Below are positions 32,884 to 40,606 of a stretch of 45,982 nucleotides of DNA, in pieces (position 1 is the first letter of the stretch; each line of letters opens with the position of its first letter). The notes under the pieces were generated by a model. The model saw only the letters and a program-made list of their open reading frames with translations. It made no database searches and was not told where the DNA came from. The DNA comes from Planctomycetia bacterium. Lineage in GTDB: Bacteria; Planctomycetota; Phycisphaerae; Phycisphaerales; SM1A02. Made by a program: the position numbers and the translations under genes. The stretch lies in contig SXUJ01000128.1 of NCBI GenBank assembly GCA_005790565.1, forward strand, positions 1-45,982. The letters are read 5' to 3'.

Positions 32884-34164
32884 ATGACACGAACGGCGAT
32901 CGTTGTAGGCGCAGGCATCGTTGGTGCATCGACCGCTTGGTACCTCGCAAAGCGCGGGTATCAAGTGACGGTTGTTGAGCGCGATGCGGTCGGCGCAATC
33001 GGCGCGAGCGCAAGCGGCGGAAATGCGGGCCTGCTCTCGATCGGCCACTTTCCGCTGACGCGTCCCGGCGCGTCGTGGCGTGGTTTGCGATGGATGTTCT
33101 CGCAGACCGCGCCGCTTTACATTCGCCCGAGATTCGATGGTGAACTCATTGCTTGGCTCTGGAACTTTCATCTCCATTGCACGCAGCGACACCTTGATCG
33201 ATCGATGGCGGTGCTGGGCGACATGGGTTTCAAGTCGCTCGCGAGCCTCGAATCGATGATGGAAGAGGCCCGCATCGAATGCGATTATCAGCGTGATGGC
33301 TGGCTCGATGTCGTACTCAGCGCGGAAAAACTCGCTGATGCTGAACGCGAAGCAAGAAGCATCGAACGCTATGGTTACAAGTGGGAGCGCGTTGAAAAGG
33401 AGCAACTTCTTCGGCAGGACCCCTGCTTTCGACCGGAAGTCGCCGGCGCGATTCACCTCAAGGACAGCGCGCATTGCGCACCGCACCTTCTGATCGCGGG
33501 CCTTGTCGCCGCACTGACGAATCTCGGCGCAGTCGTTCGAGATCGCGCCGAGGTGCGCGCTTTGAAAGTTGGTCGCGGCGGCCGCGTCACTGGCGTGCAT
33601 CTCACCAATGGGGAAGAGTTGCACGCCGACGCCGTGGTTCTGACAGCGGGCATTTGGAGCGACCCACTCGCGAGACTCGCCGGTGTTCGCATTCCGATGC
33701 AGCCCGCGCGCGGGTATCACCTGCAGTTTGCGTATCCAGCCAACGCCGAGTGTGCCATGCCCTCCACCGGCATGGTCCTCCATGAGTCCTTCGTTGCGGT
33801 CACTCCTATGCAAACGGCAACCGGACCACAGTTGCGACTCGCAGGAACGCTCGAGATCGGCCCTCTCGGCGCAGCGTGGATGCGCGAGCGCGTCGCGATG
33901 CTGCTCAAGGGCGGCAATGCGTATCTCAAGAACCTCGACACGCTCAAACCAATCAGCGAGTGGGCGGGCTACCGGCCCTGTACGAGCGATGGACTCCCCG
34001 CCGTCGGCGGCGTGTCAGGCAGAGACGGCCTCTTTGTGGCAACGGGTCACGCCATGATGGGAATGACCCTTGGTCCGGTGACCGGTCGCGCCCTCGCGGA
34101 GATCATCGACGGCGAAAAACCGTGCATTGATTGCAGCATGCTCAATCCTGATCGCTTCGCGTGA
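32884..34164 (+). CDS. FAD-dependent D-amino acid dehydrogenase-like oxidoreductase (DadA family)
   Basis: This 426-residue flavoprotein opens with the Rossmann dinucleotide motif VVGAGIVGASTAWYLAKRG (residues 7-25) and VVERD. ASGGNAGLLSIGHFPLTRPG resembles the flavin-contacting loop of DadA. HADAVVLTAGIWSDPLARLA and YRPCTSDGLPAVGGVSGRDG complete the DAO-fold pattern, with GHAMMGMTLGPVTGRALAE near the end. Family members deaminate D-alanine, other D-amino acids or D-hydroxyproline; the substrate is not clear here. The start is ATG with no obvious ribosome-binding site, 17 bases after the thioredoxin gene. The gene converges with the ROK kinase gene over 7 bases. The nearby amino-acid catabolic genes are on the other strand. 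Confidence 0.85.
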   Translation: MTRTAIVVGAGIVGASTAWYLAKRGYQVTVVERDAVGAIGASASGGNAGLLSIGHFPLTRPGASWRGLRWMFSQTAPLYIRPRFDGELIAWLWNFHLHCTQRHLDRSMAVLGDMGFKSLASLESMMEEARIECDYQRDGWLDVVLSAEKLADAEREARSIERYGYKWERVEKEQLLRQDPCFRPEVAGAIHLKDSAHCAPHLLIAGLVAALTNLGAVVRDRAEVRALKVGRGGRVTGVHLTNGEELHADAVVLTAGIWSDPLARLAGVRIPMQPARGYHLQFAYPANAECAMPSTGMVLHESFVAVTPMQTATGPQLRLAGTLEIGPLGAAWMRERVAMLLKGGNAYLKNLDTLKPISEWAGYRPCTSDGLPAVGGVSGRDGLFVATGHAMMGMTLGPVTGRALAEIIDGEKPCIDCSMLNPDRFA

Positions 34165-34171
34165 GGCGACT

Positions 34172-35104
34172 TCAGCCATGCGCATACAAGCAGGCTGCGC
34201 CAAGCACGCCGCTACTGTCGCCGAGTTCTGCGCGCACGATGCGCGTGGCGAATGCATCGCTAAACACCAACCGCGCGACACGCTCGGGAACTTCGTCGAT
34301 GGCGGCGCGCAGGTTTGAGACCCCACCACCAAGGACAATCGTGTCAGGATCAAGCAGATTGCAGACACTCGCGAGGCTCTGCGCGAGCCCCGTTGCGAAA
34401 AAATCGAGCGTCGCCTTCGCCTCGACATCCCCTTGCGCAGCGGAGGACTCGATGAGACTGAGCGGGAGCGACTGGCCGCTCTGCTTGGCATAGCGCGCCT
34501 CGAGCGATGGGCCAGAAAGGAACTGCTCTCGGCAACCACGCTGACCGCAATAGCACAGGGTTTCGCGCAGTGTCGCTTGATCGATCGTCGGCATGATCGA
34601 ATGCCCCCACTCGCCGCCAATTCCATTCGCGCCATCCCACGCCTTGCCATGGAGCACGATGCCGCCGCCCACGCCGGTTCCAAGAATGACGCCGAAGACT
34701 ACGCGCGCACCGCGCGCGGCACCGAAGGTTGCTTCGGAGAGCGCGAGACAATTCGCGTCGTTCGTGATGCGGATCGAGCGGCCCAATTCGCGTGCGAGAT
34801 CCTCACGAAAACTCCGCCCATTGATGCAGGTGGAATTCGAGTTGCGGTGCAAACCGGTGGAAGGCGAGACACTTCCTGGTGCGCCAATGCCGACCGAACC
34901 AATGATGCCGGTCTCCCGTTCAAGCCTTCGCACAATGTCGCCGACCGCTCGCACGGTTGCGTCGTAATCCCCCTTTGGCGTTGCCACGCGCTCGCGCCAA
35001 AGGAATGAAACTGGTTCGCGGCCCTCGATCGCTGCGCGCGCAATCAACGCCGCCTCGATTTTTGTCCCACCGATGTCCACACCGATGCAATGCGACGAAC
35101 TCAC
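34172..35104 (-). CDS. ROK-family sugar kinase
   Basis: This 310-residue protein has the ROK layout. The N-terminal phosphate loop is GVDIGGTKIEAAL. NDANCLALSEATFGAARG carries the catalytic Asp region, and GTGVGGGIVLHGK follows. The Zn-binding motif is CYCGQRGCREQFLSG at about residues 183-198. VLGGGVSNL is the second nucleotide motif. ROK kinases of this type phosphorylate glucose, fructose, allose or N-acetylhexosamines; the EWGH segment before the Zn motif fits a hexose kinase, but specificity is open. The start is GTG at 35104, overlapping the formimidoylglutamase stop by 4 bases (GTGA), so the two are translationally coupled despite having no obvious metabolic link. Confidence 0.88.
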   Translation of the reverse strand: MSSSHCIGVDIGGTKIEAALIARAAIEGREPVSFLWRERVATPKGDYDATVRAVGDIVRRLERETGIIGSVGIGAPGSVSPSTGLHRNSNSTCINGRSFREDLARELGRSIRITNDANCLALSEATFGAARGARVVFGVILGTGVGGGIVLHGKAWDGANGIGGEWGHSIMPTIDQATLRETLCYCGQRGCREQFLSGPSLEARYAKQSGQSLPLSLIESSAAQGDVEAKATLDFFATGLAQSLASVCNLLDPDTIVLGGGVSNLRAAIDEVPERVARLVFSDAFATRIVRAELGDSSGVLGAACLYAHG

Positions 35105-36102
35105 GCGGGGGACCTCGACTGCGCGTAGGCGGACAGTAAGGTGAAGAGGAGAGCAGCGCCAAGGCGCGCCGTGTGTCCGTCGACATCGAGCGCGGGGCAA
35201 AGTTCCGCAATCTCGATTCCGCGAATGTCCGCTCCGTGCGGGGCGAACAATTCACGAAGCATTACGGTGAAGGCTGCATCCGGCACGATGCCGAGTGCCG
35301 TAGGCGCACTCACCCCAGGCGCGTAGGCTGCCGCGAAGACATCGAGATCGATGGAGAGCGCGATAGGCAAGCCAGAAAACGAATCCGTCACTTGTTTGAC
35401 GCGCTCACGATCCACCTCGGACGCTGCAACGCTCAAGACGCCCCGTTCCTTCGCGCGAGTTGTGAGCAGTTGGGTGTTGGCGCAATCCTGCCAACCGACG
35501 ATGGCGTACCGGAATTGCTCGCCATTCGCCGAGCACCACTCAGACGCTTGGGTGAATGGCGTGCCTGAGTTCGGGCCACTCGCGGGAATCGGACGAAGGT
35601 CCGCATGCGCGTCGAAATTGAGACACGCAGGCGCGTGACCCAGCGCACGCGCGAGCCCCAGAAAGTGTCCAAATGCTTGATCATGCCCTCCGCCGAGAAT
35701 GATTGGCAGCGCACCCGACTTCGCGATTCGCTCGACCGCCCACGCGAGCGCTTCTTGGGTTGCGAGAACAGAGTCCGAGGCCACGATGTCGCCACAGTCG
35801 ACCAAGCGTAACCCCGTGATCGAGGGAAGATTCGACATGCGTTCGCGTAGGGCATGCGGTCCATCCGCCGCTCCCGCGCGGCCTTGATTCATGCGCACGC
35901 CAAGGTCGCTCGCGTAACCGATGAAACACGCAGTCGATTGTGTGCATGGTGGCACTGCGTCGGCGAGATCGGCGAAACACACGCGCTGGTGCCAACGGGC
36001 AACCTCGGGTGCGCCACCGTCATCCCGCCCTATCCAACGCGGTCCGTCGATCACATTCGCGCGGTGATACGCTCGGGGTGGGCTACTCGAAGTGCGTTCC
36101 AT
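35101..36102 (-). CDS. Formimidoylglutamase-like ureohydrolase
   Basis: This 333-residue arginase-superfamily protein matches HutG, which cuts formimidoyl-glutamate to glutamate and formamide in histidine degradation. The opening WIGRDDGGAPEVARWHQRV, ASDLGVRMNQGRAGAADGP and the C-terminal SIDLDVFAAAYAPGVSAPTA are HutG-type. The Mn-binding set is present: GGGHDQAFG, NFDAHADLR and DLDVF. I chose the ATG at 36102, just before the conserved part; the frame stays open to 36468 but would cross folE. No other hut genes are near, so another guanidino or formimino substrate is possible. The ROK kinase gene is coupled to its stop. folE is divergent across 75 bases. Confidence 0.83.
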   Translation of the reverse strand: MERTSSSPPRAYHRANVIDGPRWIGRDDGGAPEVARWHQRVCFADLADAVPPCTQSTACFIGYASDLGVRMNQGRAGAADGPHALRERMSNLPSITGLRLVDCGDIVASDSVLATQEALAWAVERIAKSGALPIILGGGHDQAFGHFLGLARALGHAPACLNFDAHADLRPIPASGPNSGTPFTQASEWCSANGEQFRYAIVGWQDCANTQLLTTRAKERGVLSVAASEVDRERVKQVTDSFSGLPIALSIDLDVFAAAYAPGVSAPTALGIVPDAAFTVMLRELFAPHGADIRGIEIAELCPALDVDGHTARLGAALLFTLLSAYAQSRSPA

Positions 36103-36177
36103 ACGCGCACCATACGGGCTTTTCCAGCGAGAGAGCGAACCGCGTGCGCTCCCGCGCCTTGCTACGATCTCCCCCCC

Positions 36178-36771
36178 ATGAAGGAACCTGATCTCACGAC
36201 ACCCGAAGCGAAACAGGCGATGGCGCATGTTCGTTCCCTGCTCGGCTTCATCGGCGAGGATCCCAATCGCGAGGGACTGCTCGACACACCTTCTCGGGTT
36301 GTCCGGGCGATGCATGAGCACTTCTGGGGCTACAGCGCCGACCCTTTTGAACCACTGCAACGGACTTTCACAGAGATCGAAGGTTATGACGAACTCGTCC
36401 TCTTGAAGGACATCGAAATCCACAGCCACTGCGAACATCACATGGTGCCGTTCGTGGGGAAAGCACATGTCGCGTACATCCCCAATGGACGCGTCGTTGG
36501 ACTATCGAAACTGGTCCGAGTCGTGGACATCTTTTCCAAACGACTTCAAGTCCAAGAAAAGCTGACGGCTCAAATCGCCAACGCGATCAATGAGACGCTC
36601 CGCCCCCACGGCGTTGCCGTCATTATTCACGCGCGTCATTTCTGCATGTGCTACCGAGGGGTTCGGCAGTCCGGAGCCACAACGACCACTTCGAAGTTGC
36701 ATGGTTCCTTCCTCACGAACCCGGCCTCCCGCATGGAACTCTTCACGCTCATCGGAAACAGCAACGCCTAG
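36178..36771 (+). CDS. folE: GTP cyclohydrolase I
   Basis: FolE converts GTP to dihydroneopterin triphosphate, the entry into folate synthesis. The 197-residue protein has normal length. The Zn site is seen in IEIHSHCEHHMVPFVGKAHV, and the third ligand is in HFCMCYRGVRQ, one Cys richer than usual. Substrate-binding segments are GRVVGLSKLVRVVDIFSKR and RLQVQEKLTAQIANAI. The ATG at 36178 is the one that matches family N-termini; a longer frame to 35854 overlaps the opposite gene. It is followed by the candidate RNA gene and terminator, and shares the folate theme with the FolD domain 4.5 kb upstream. Confidence 0.96.
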   Translation: MKEPDLTTPEAKQAMAHVRSLLGFIGEDPNREGLLDTPSRVVRAMHEHFWGYSADPFEPLQRTFTEIEGYDELVLLKDIEIHSHCEHHMVPFVGKAHVAYIPNGRVVGLSKLVRVVDIFSKRLQVQEKLTAQIANAINETLRPHGVAVIIHARHFCMCYRGVRQSGATTTTSKLHGSFLTNPASRMELFTLIGNSNA

Positions 36772-36820
36772 CTGGTTGAGGCCTCCGGCAGAACCTGCAA
36801 CGCCTGCACCGCGTACGCAT

Positions 36821-36848
36821 TTGAGAACTGGGGAATCCGCCGTATAGC
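36821..36848 (+). promoter_or_regulatory. Possible promoter of the candidate small RNA
   Basis: TTGAGA (36821-36826) and TATAGC (36843-36848), 16 bases apart, fit a sigma-70-type promoter with predicted start near 36855. It lies 50 bases after the folE stop. Inference from consensus only. Confidence 0.35.
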
Positions 36849-36854
36849 GATCTC

Positions 36855-37054
36855 CGAACTTCACGCCGATCATCTCTTCGTCACGCAACCGCGTGAGGAA
36901 GTCAGCCGCCGCGTGGGACCTTTCCGGGATCCCACTGCAGGAGACGACTTTCGACTTGGGTCCAGGACACACTGCCTCCTCACATTGTGTCCAACGAATG
37001 GGTCCGGTCTAGGGACGAGCCACAGGCGGTCGCGAGACCGCCTGTGGTTTTTTT
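36855..37054 (+). ncRNA. Candidate small RNA, about 200 nt, ending in an intrinsic terminator
   Basis: Between folE and the convergent ureohydrolase gene there is no plausible reading frame but an ordered set of hairpins. These are: CTTCGTCACGC / GCGTGAGGAAG (36876-36901, 10 of 11 pairs, loop AACC); GTGGGA / TCCCAC (36913-36935); and GGACACA / TGTGTCC (36965-36992). The terminator hairpin follows at 37020. With the promoter-like boxes at 36821-36848 this would give a transcript of about 200 nt. I do not recognise a known RNA family. The alternative is a long structured 3' untranslated end of folE. Confidence 0.4.
37020..37054 (+). terminator. Strong Rho-independent terminator
   Basis: CCACAGGCGGTC (37020-37031), loop GCGA, GACCGCCTGTGG (37036-37047) is a perfect 12-pair stem followed by seven Ts. 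The T-run is only on the plus-strand side, so it ends rightward transcription before the convergent ureohydrolase gene at 37057. Confidence 0.92.
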
Positions 37055-37056
37055 GT

Positions 37057-38037
37057 TCAAGCATTCCGCACACACGCATCGAGCGCAAGAATCTCCGCAA
37101 GGCAATGTGCGGCAGCGAGCGCGGTGATGCCCGCCGTGTCGCGATCCGGAAGGACTTCGACCACATCCGCCCCAACGCAGTGCATGCCCTTGGCTGCGCG
37201 AAGATGCTCGAACAGCCTCGCGGTCGTAAGTCCGCCCGGCACGGGTGTGCCCGTTCCCGGCGCGAATGCAGGGTCAAGTACATCGATGTCAATCGAAAGG
37301 TAAACGGGCCGTTGTGCCTCGCGAGTGACGAAGCGTGCAACCGCCTCGAGTCCAACGATCGAATTGATCGCGTCCTGCGACGAGACCACCTCAATCCCCT
37401 GCGCCTTGCACCACGCGAGATCTTCCGCCATGGTCAATGGACCGCGCGTGCCAATCGAGAGCATCTTGGATGGAGCGATGATCCCTTCCTCGATCGCACG
37501 ACGAAACGGTGAAGCGTGGCTATACGCTTCACCCCAAACGCGATCGACCGTGTCGAGGTGCGCGTCAAAGTGCAGCACCGCAAGCCCACCCTGCGGCCGA
37601 CCTGCTCTCTCAAATGCCACTCGCATGTTCGCGAGCGCGATCGAATGATCACCACCAACCGCGAGCAACTTCGTGCTCACGCCGCCGATCGTTCGCGCGT
37701 ACTCGGTGAGCATCTGCGCGTTGGCTTCGCACGAAAAGGGCGCGGTCGGCGCGTCGCCCGCGTCGACAACGCTCATCGACTTCGCCCAATCGACAGCGAG
37801 TTCAAGGTGATACGCCTTGACATACTGGCTTGCGTCGCGAATCGCGCGCGGACCGAATCGAGCACCGGGGCGATAGGTCGTCCCGCCATCAAACGGTGCA
37901 CCGTAAATCGCCCAGTCTGCGGGCGAGTTTTCTGCGAGCAAGTCTTGCAGGCGTGGAACGCGCAAGAAGGAGAGTAGTCCAGCGAAGCGCGGGTGCAGGC
38001 GTCCGTTCGGAAGAGGCGTCGACTTGTGTTCCTTCAT
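37057..38037 (-). CDS. Arginase/agmatinase-family ureohydrolase
   Basis: This 326-residue enzyme belongs to the SpeB/arginase superfamily, which hydrolyses guanidino groups to urea. The Mn ligands are all present: GGDHSIALANMR, LHFDAHLDTVD and LSIDIDVLDPAFAPGTGTP. PFDGGTTYRPGARFGPRAIR is the typical N-terminal substrate loop of agmatinase-like members. Whether it takes arginine, agmatine, guanidinobutyrate or succinylarginine cannot be read from sequence. The ATG at 38037 overlaps the astD stop by 4 bases. It is the last gene of the minus-strand operon that holds astD and astA, which is the main hint that it acts on arginine or a derivative. Confidence 0.88.
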   Translation of the reverse strand: MKEHKSTPLPNGRLHPRFAGLLSFLRVPRLQDLLAENSPADWAIYGAPFDGGTTYRPGARFGPRAIRDASQYVKAYHLELAVDWAKSMSVVDAGDAPTAPFSCEANAQMLTEYARTIGGVSTKLLAVGGDHSIALANMRVAFERAGRPQGGLAVLHFDAHLDTVDRVWGEAYSHASPFRRAIEEGIIAPSKMLSIGTRGPLTMAEDLAWCKAQGIEVVSSQDAINSIVGLEAVARFVTREAQRPVYLSIDIDVLDPAFAPGTGTPVPGGLTTARLFEHLRAAKGMHCVGADVVEVLPDRDTAGITALAAAHCLAEILALDACVRNA

Positions 38038-39527
38038 GAAAACCACCCTTCGTCCGCGCGCATGCCCACAGGTACGGGTGCCGCGTGCGACTGTTCGATG
38101 AGGCTCGAGATAGGAAACGCACAGAAATCCATCGCAAACGCGGCGGCAGGCCGATGATTTCCGCTCTTGCCAACTCCACCAAAGGGGAGCCGACTCGACG
38201 CGCCGGCGGTCCCGGTGTTGCGATTGATGCATCCTACGCGGAGGCGCGAAAAGCACTCCTGCCAAACAGCGTCATCGGCGGTGAATACGCTCGCCGCGAG
38301 GCCATAGTCGCTCGCATTCGCTTGCGTGATCGCATCCTCGAGCGTCGCGACCGTTGCGATCCGCACAAGCGGCGCGAATGTCTCGCGATCCTCGGCACAG
38401 ATGAATCGGTCGACTGCACACACACTCGCGGTGACGAAGGCCCCCGCTCGTTCGAGTCGCCGACCCTTCACGAGAATGCGCGCACCGCTCTGCGCGAGTC
38501 GCTCTTGCTCGAGCAGAAATGCCGTCACCGCATCCTCACTCACGAGCGGCCCCATGAACACTGGGTCCGTTGTGCACGCGGGGCCGATGGCGAGGTTGGA
38601 TGCAACCTCACAGAACGCCTTGATGAATCGCGCCGCGACGCGTTGGTCAACGAGTATGCGTCGCGTGCAAGTGCAACGCTGACCGGTCGTCGCAAACGCC
38701 GCGCGCGCACATTCAACGACCGCTTGCCGCAAATCACAATCGCCCCAGACGATGCTCGCGTTGGAACCGCCCATCTCGAGCGCGACGATACGGCCCGGTC
38801 GATCCAGATTCGATTCCAAAATCGCGCGACCAACCTGAAAGGAGCCCGTAAAGAGAATTCCATCGATCCCGTCGTGGCGTGTGAGTGCGCGCGCAATCTC
38901 CGCACCCCCGTGCACGACATTGAATGCGCCCTTTGGCAAGCCCGCCTGCGCCATGCACTCCGCAAGAATCTCCGCCACCCCGGGTGCCTTTTCGCTCGGT
39001 TTGAAGACGACGGTGTTACCGGCAAGCAGCGCAGGAACGAACTGTCCGTTCGGTAAGTGCGCGGGAAAATTGAATGGACCGAGCACGACCATCACGCCGT
39101 GCGGCCGAAACGCGCATGCACCCACACGGGTTGCATTGATCGCGATCTCGTACCCACGAGTACGCGCAAGCGAATGCTCTTCGAGCGTGATTGCGACTTT
39201 CTCCGCAATGAGTTTCGCTTCCAGCACAGCCTCGCTGCGAAGTTTCCCCATCTCGCGAGCGACGCACTCCGCGATTTCCTCCACTCGCGAAGCCGCAAGC
39301 TCTGCATAGCGACGCAGCATCGCCGCGCGCGCGTCAAATCCTTGTTGGGACCAATCACGCTGCGCCTCGCGAGCAGCCGCAACCGCATCGTGGACATGCG
39401 CCACAACTGGCGTTGCTCGCCAAACGATGGTCGCTCCATCCGACGGATCTCGCACCGCGAGCGCGTCTCCATGCAAGGCGCGAAACGCTCCCGCGATGAA
39501 GTCCCGTCCAACGCGAGCCTCAGTCAC
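38034..39527 (-). CDS. astD: N-succinylglutamate 5-semialdehyde dehydrogenase-like enzyme
   Basis: AstD oxidises succinylglutamate semialdehyde in the arginine succinyltransferase pathway. The 497-residue protein has the AstD-type segments GPFNFPAHLPNGQFVPALLA and GNTVVFKPSEKAPG. The catalytic Glu is in ALEMGGSNASIVW and the nucleophilic Cys in TTGQRCTCTRRILV. GRDFIAGAF at the N-terminus replaces the usual INGxW start. I chose the GTG at 39527, which overlaps the astA stop (GTGA); the frame is open to 39644 inside astA. The catalytic neighbourhood and the adjacent astA make the assignment fairly firm. Confidence 0.9.
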   Translation of the reverse strand: MTEARVGRDFIAGAFRALHGDALAVRDPSDGATIVWRATPVVAHVHDAVAAAREAQRDWSQQGFDARAAMLRRYAELAASRVEEIAECVAREMGKLRSEAVLEAKLIAEKVAITLEEHSLARTRGYEIAINATRVGACAFRPHGVMVVLGPFNFPAHLPNGQFVPALLAGNTVVFKPSEKAPGVAEILAECMAQAGLPKGAFNVVHGGAEIARALTRHDGIDGILFTGSFQVGRAILESNLDRPGRIVALEMGGSNASIVWGDCDLRQAVVECARAAFATTGQRCTCTRRILVDQRVAARFIKAFCEVASNLAIGPACTTDPVFMGPLVSEDAVTAFLLEQERLAQSGARILVKGRRLERAGAFVTASVCAVDRFICAEDRETFAPLVRIATVATLEDAITQANASDYGLAASVFTADDAVWQECFSRLRVGCINRNTGTAGASSRLPFGGVGKSGNHRPAAAFAMDFCAFPISSLIEQSHAAPVPVGMRADEGWFS

Positions 39528-40588
39528 GGAGTTCCCTTCCGCGGCTTCCTCCGCGATGCTTCGCGGGAGGTCGGAAGCGGCGTCACGCCGACCATCGCGC
39601 CCTGCTTGAGATGCAATGCGGCAACCACTGCATCCGGAAGCCAAATGCCCTCGGCGCTCGCGTCGAACGCACTTCGCATCGCTCGAAACCCCGTGGGTCC
39701 GGGATTCGAAACAAACGCTTCCGGACTCGCGGTCCCCAACTCCTTCGTTCCGAGCAGTACCACGCGCTCTGTCGCTCTCACCAGCGGGATCGCATCCCGT
39801 TCAGCCTCGAGGCACGGACCCCCATCAAACGGATCGACTTGGCCATCGAAGCGAAATCCCTGCTTTTCGAGCAATCTCCGCGCGGGCTCGGTCTCCTCGC
39901 CGACGCGACCGATGAGCGCGCGCGCTTCTGGAGGAAGCATCGATACATAGATCTCGCCTTTGGGAAAAAGCGAGAGCATGAACTCTTTGGAACGCGAGCT
40001 GAAGAGATCCGCTTCGCGATAACTAAGATTGATGAACCTTCGTCCAAAGTACTCCCACAGGGGCGTGAGAGAATCCGGCGTGAGTGGGCCCATCATCTCC
40101 GCAAGAATGCGGGGCGCAAAGAGTTCGCGATGCAGGCCGATGAAATGAAATCGGACCAGTGAGAGGAGCGCGCCCAAGTGATCTGCGCGACCGCGGAACC
40201 CCGGTGCAAGAATGAGCCCGCCGACTTCGCTCGGTCCGGTTTCGTCCGTGCACATCTCGACCGTCGTGTGTACTTGGCCACCCCGAAGATCTTCGCTGAA
40301 ATGCTCGCGGCGACGCACCTTCAGGGTGATTTGCGGATGGCCCGGCCACGACACACTCGAGAGCACACCGCAGGTGCCAATCACCTCATTCGTCTCTTGG
40401 TCTTCAAGCACGAACATGAACTCTCGCTCGCGCGCGTCCTCCGCGTGCAACATGAAACTGCGACGACTCCGCGCAACCTTCGCGCTCAGCAGATCACGAT
40501 CCGCGGGCAGGTTGATGAAGTGCACCATCTTCGCGAACTTCAGAAGTGTCGCGAGATCATCTTGAATGGCGGGGCGAATGACGAACAT
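39524..40588 (-). CDS. astA: Arginine/ornithine N-succinyltransferase
   Basis: AstA transfers succinyl from succinyl-CoA to the alpha-amino group of arginine; Pseudomonas homologues also accept ornithine. The 354-residue protein has normal length. The N-terminus VIRPAIQDDLATLLKFAK is GNAT-like, and EVGGLILAPGFRGRADHLGA is the CoA-binding region. EMMGPLTPDSLTPLWEYFGR, FMLSLFPKGEIYVSMLP and VDPFDGGPCLEAERD are strong family signatures. It follows the aminotransferase by 18 bases and overlaps astD by 4. No second subunit gene (the AruF/AruG arrangement) is present. Confidence 0.92.
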   Translation of the reverse strand: MFVIRPAIQDDLATLLKFAKMVHFINLPADRDLLSAKVARSRRSFMLHAEDAREREFMFVLEDQETNEVIGTCGVLSSVSWPGHPQITLKVRRREHFSEDLRGGQVHTTVEMCTDETGPSEVGGLILAPGFRGRADHLGALLSLVRFHFIGLHRELFAPRILAEMMGPLTPDSLTPLWEYFGRRFINLSYREADLFSSRSKEFMLSLFPKGEIYVSMLPPEARALIGRVGEETEPARRLLEKQGFRFDGQVDPFDGGPCLEAERDAIPLVRATERVVLLGTKELGTASPEAFVSNPGPTGFRAMRSAFDASAEGIWLPDAVVAALHLKQGAMVGVTPLPTSREASRRKPRKGTP

Positions 40589-40606
40589 GATCGGTCTCGA
40601 AAACTG

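Noticed and set aside
35854-36177. N-terminal extension of folE to 305 residues
   Set aside because: It overlaps the start region of the formimidoylglutamase gene and has no homology-like content. FolE begins normally at 36178.
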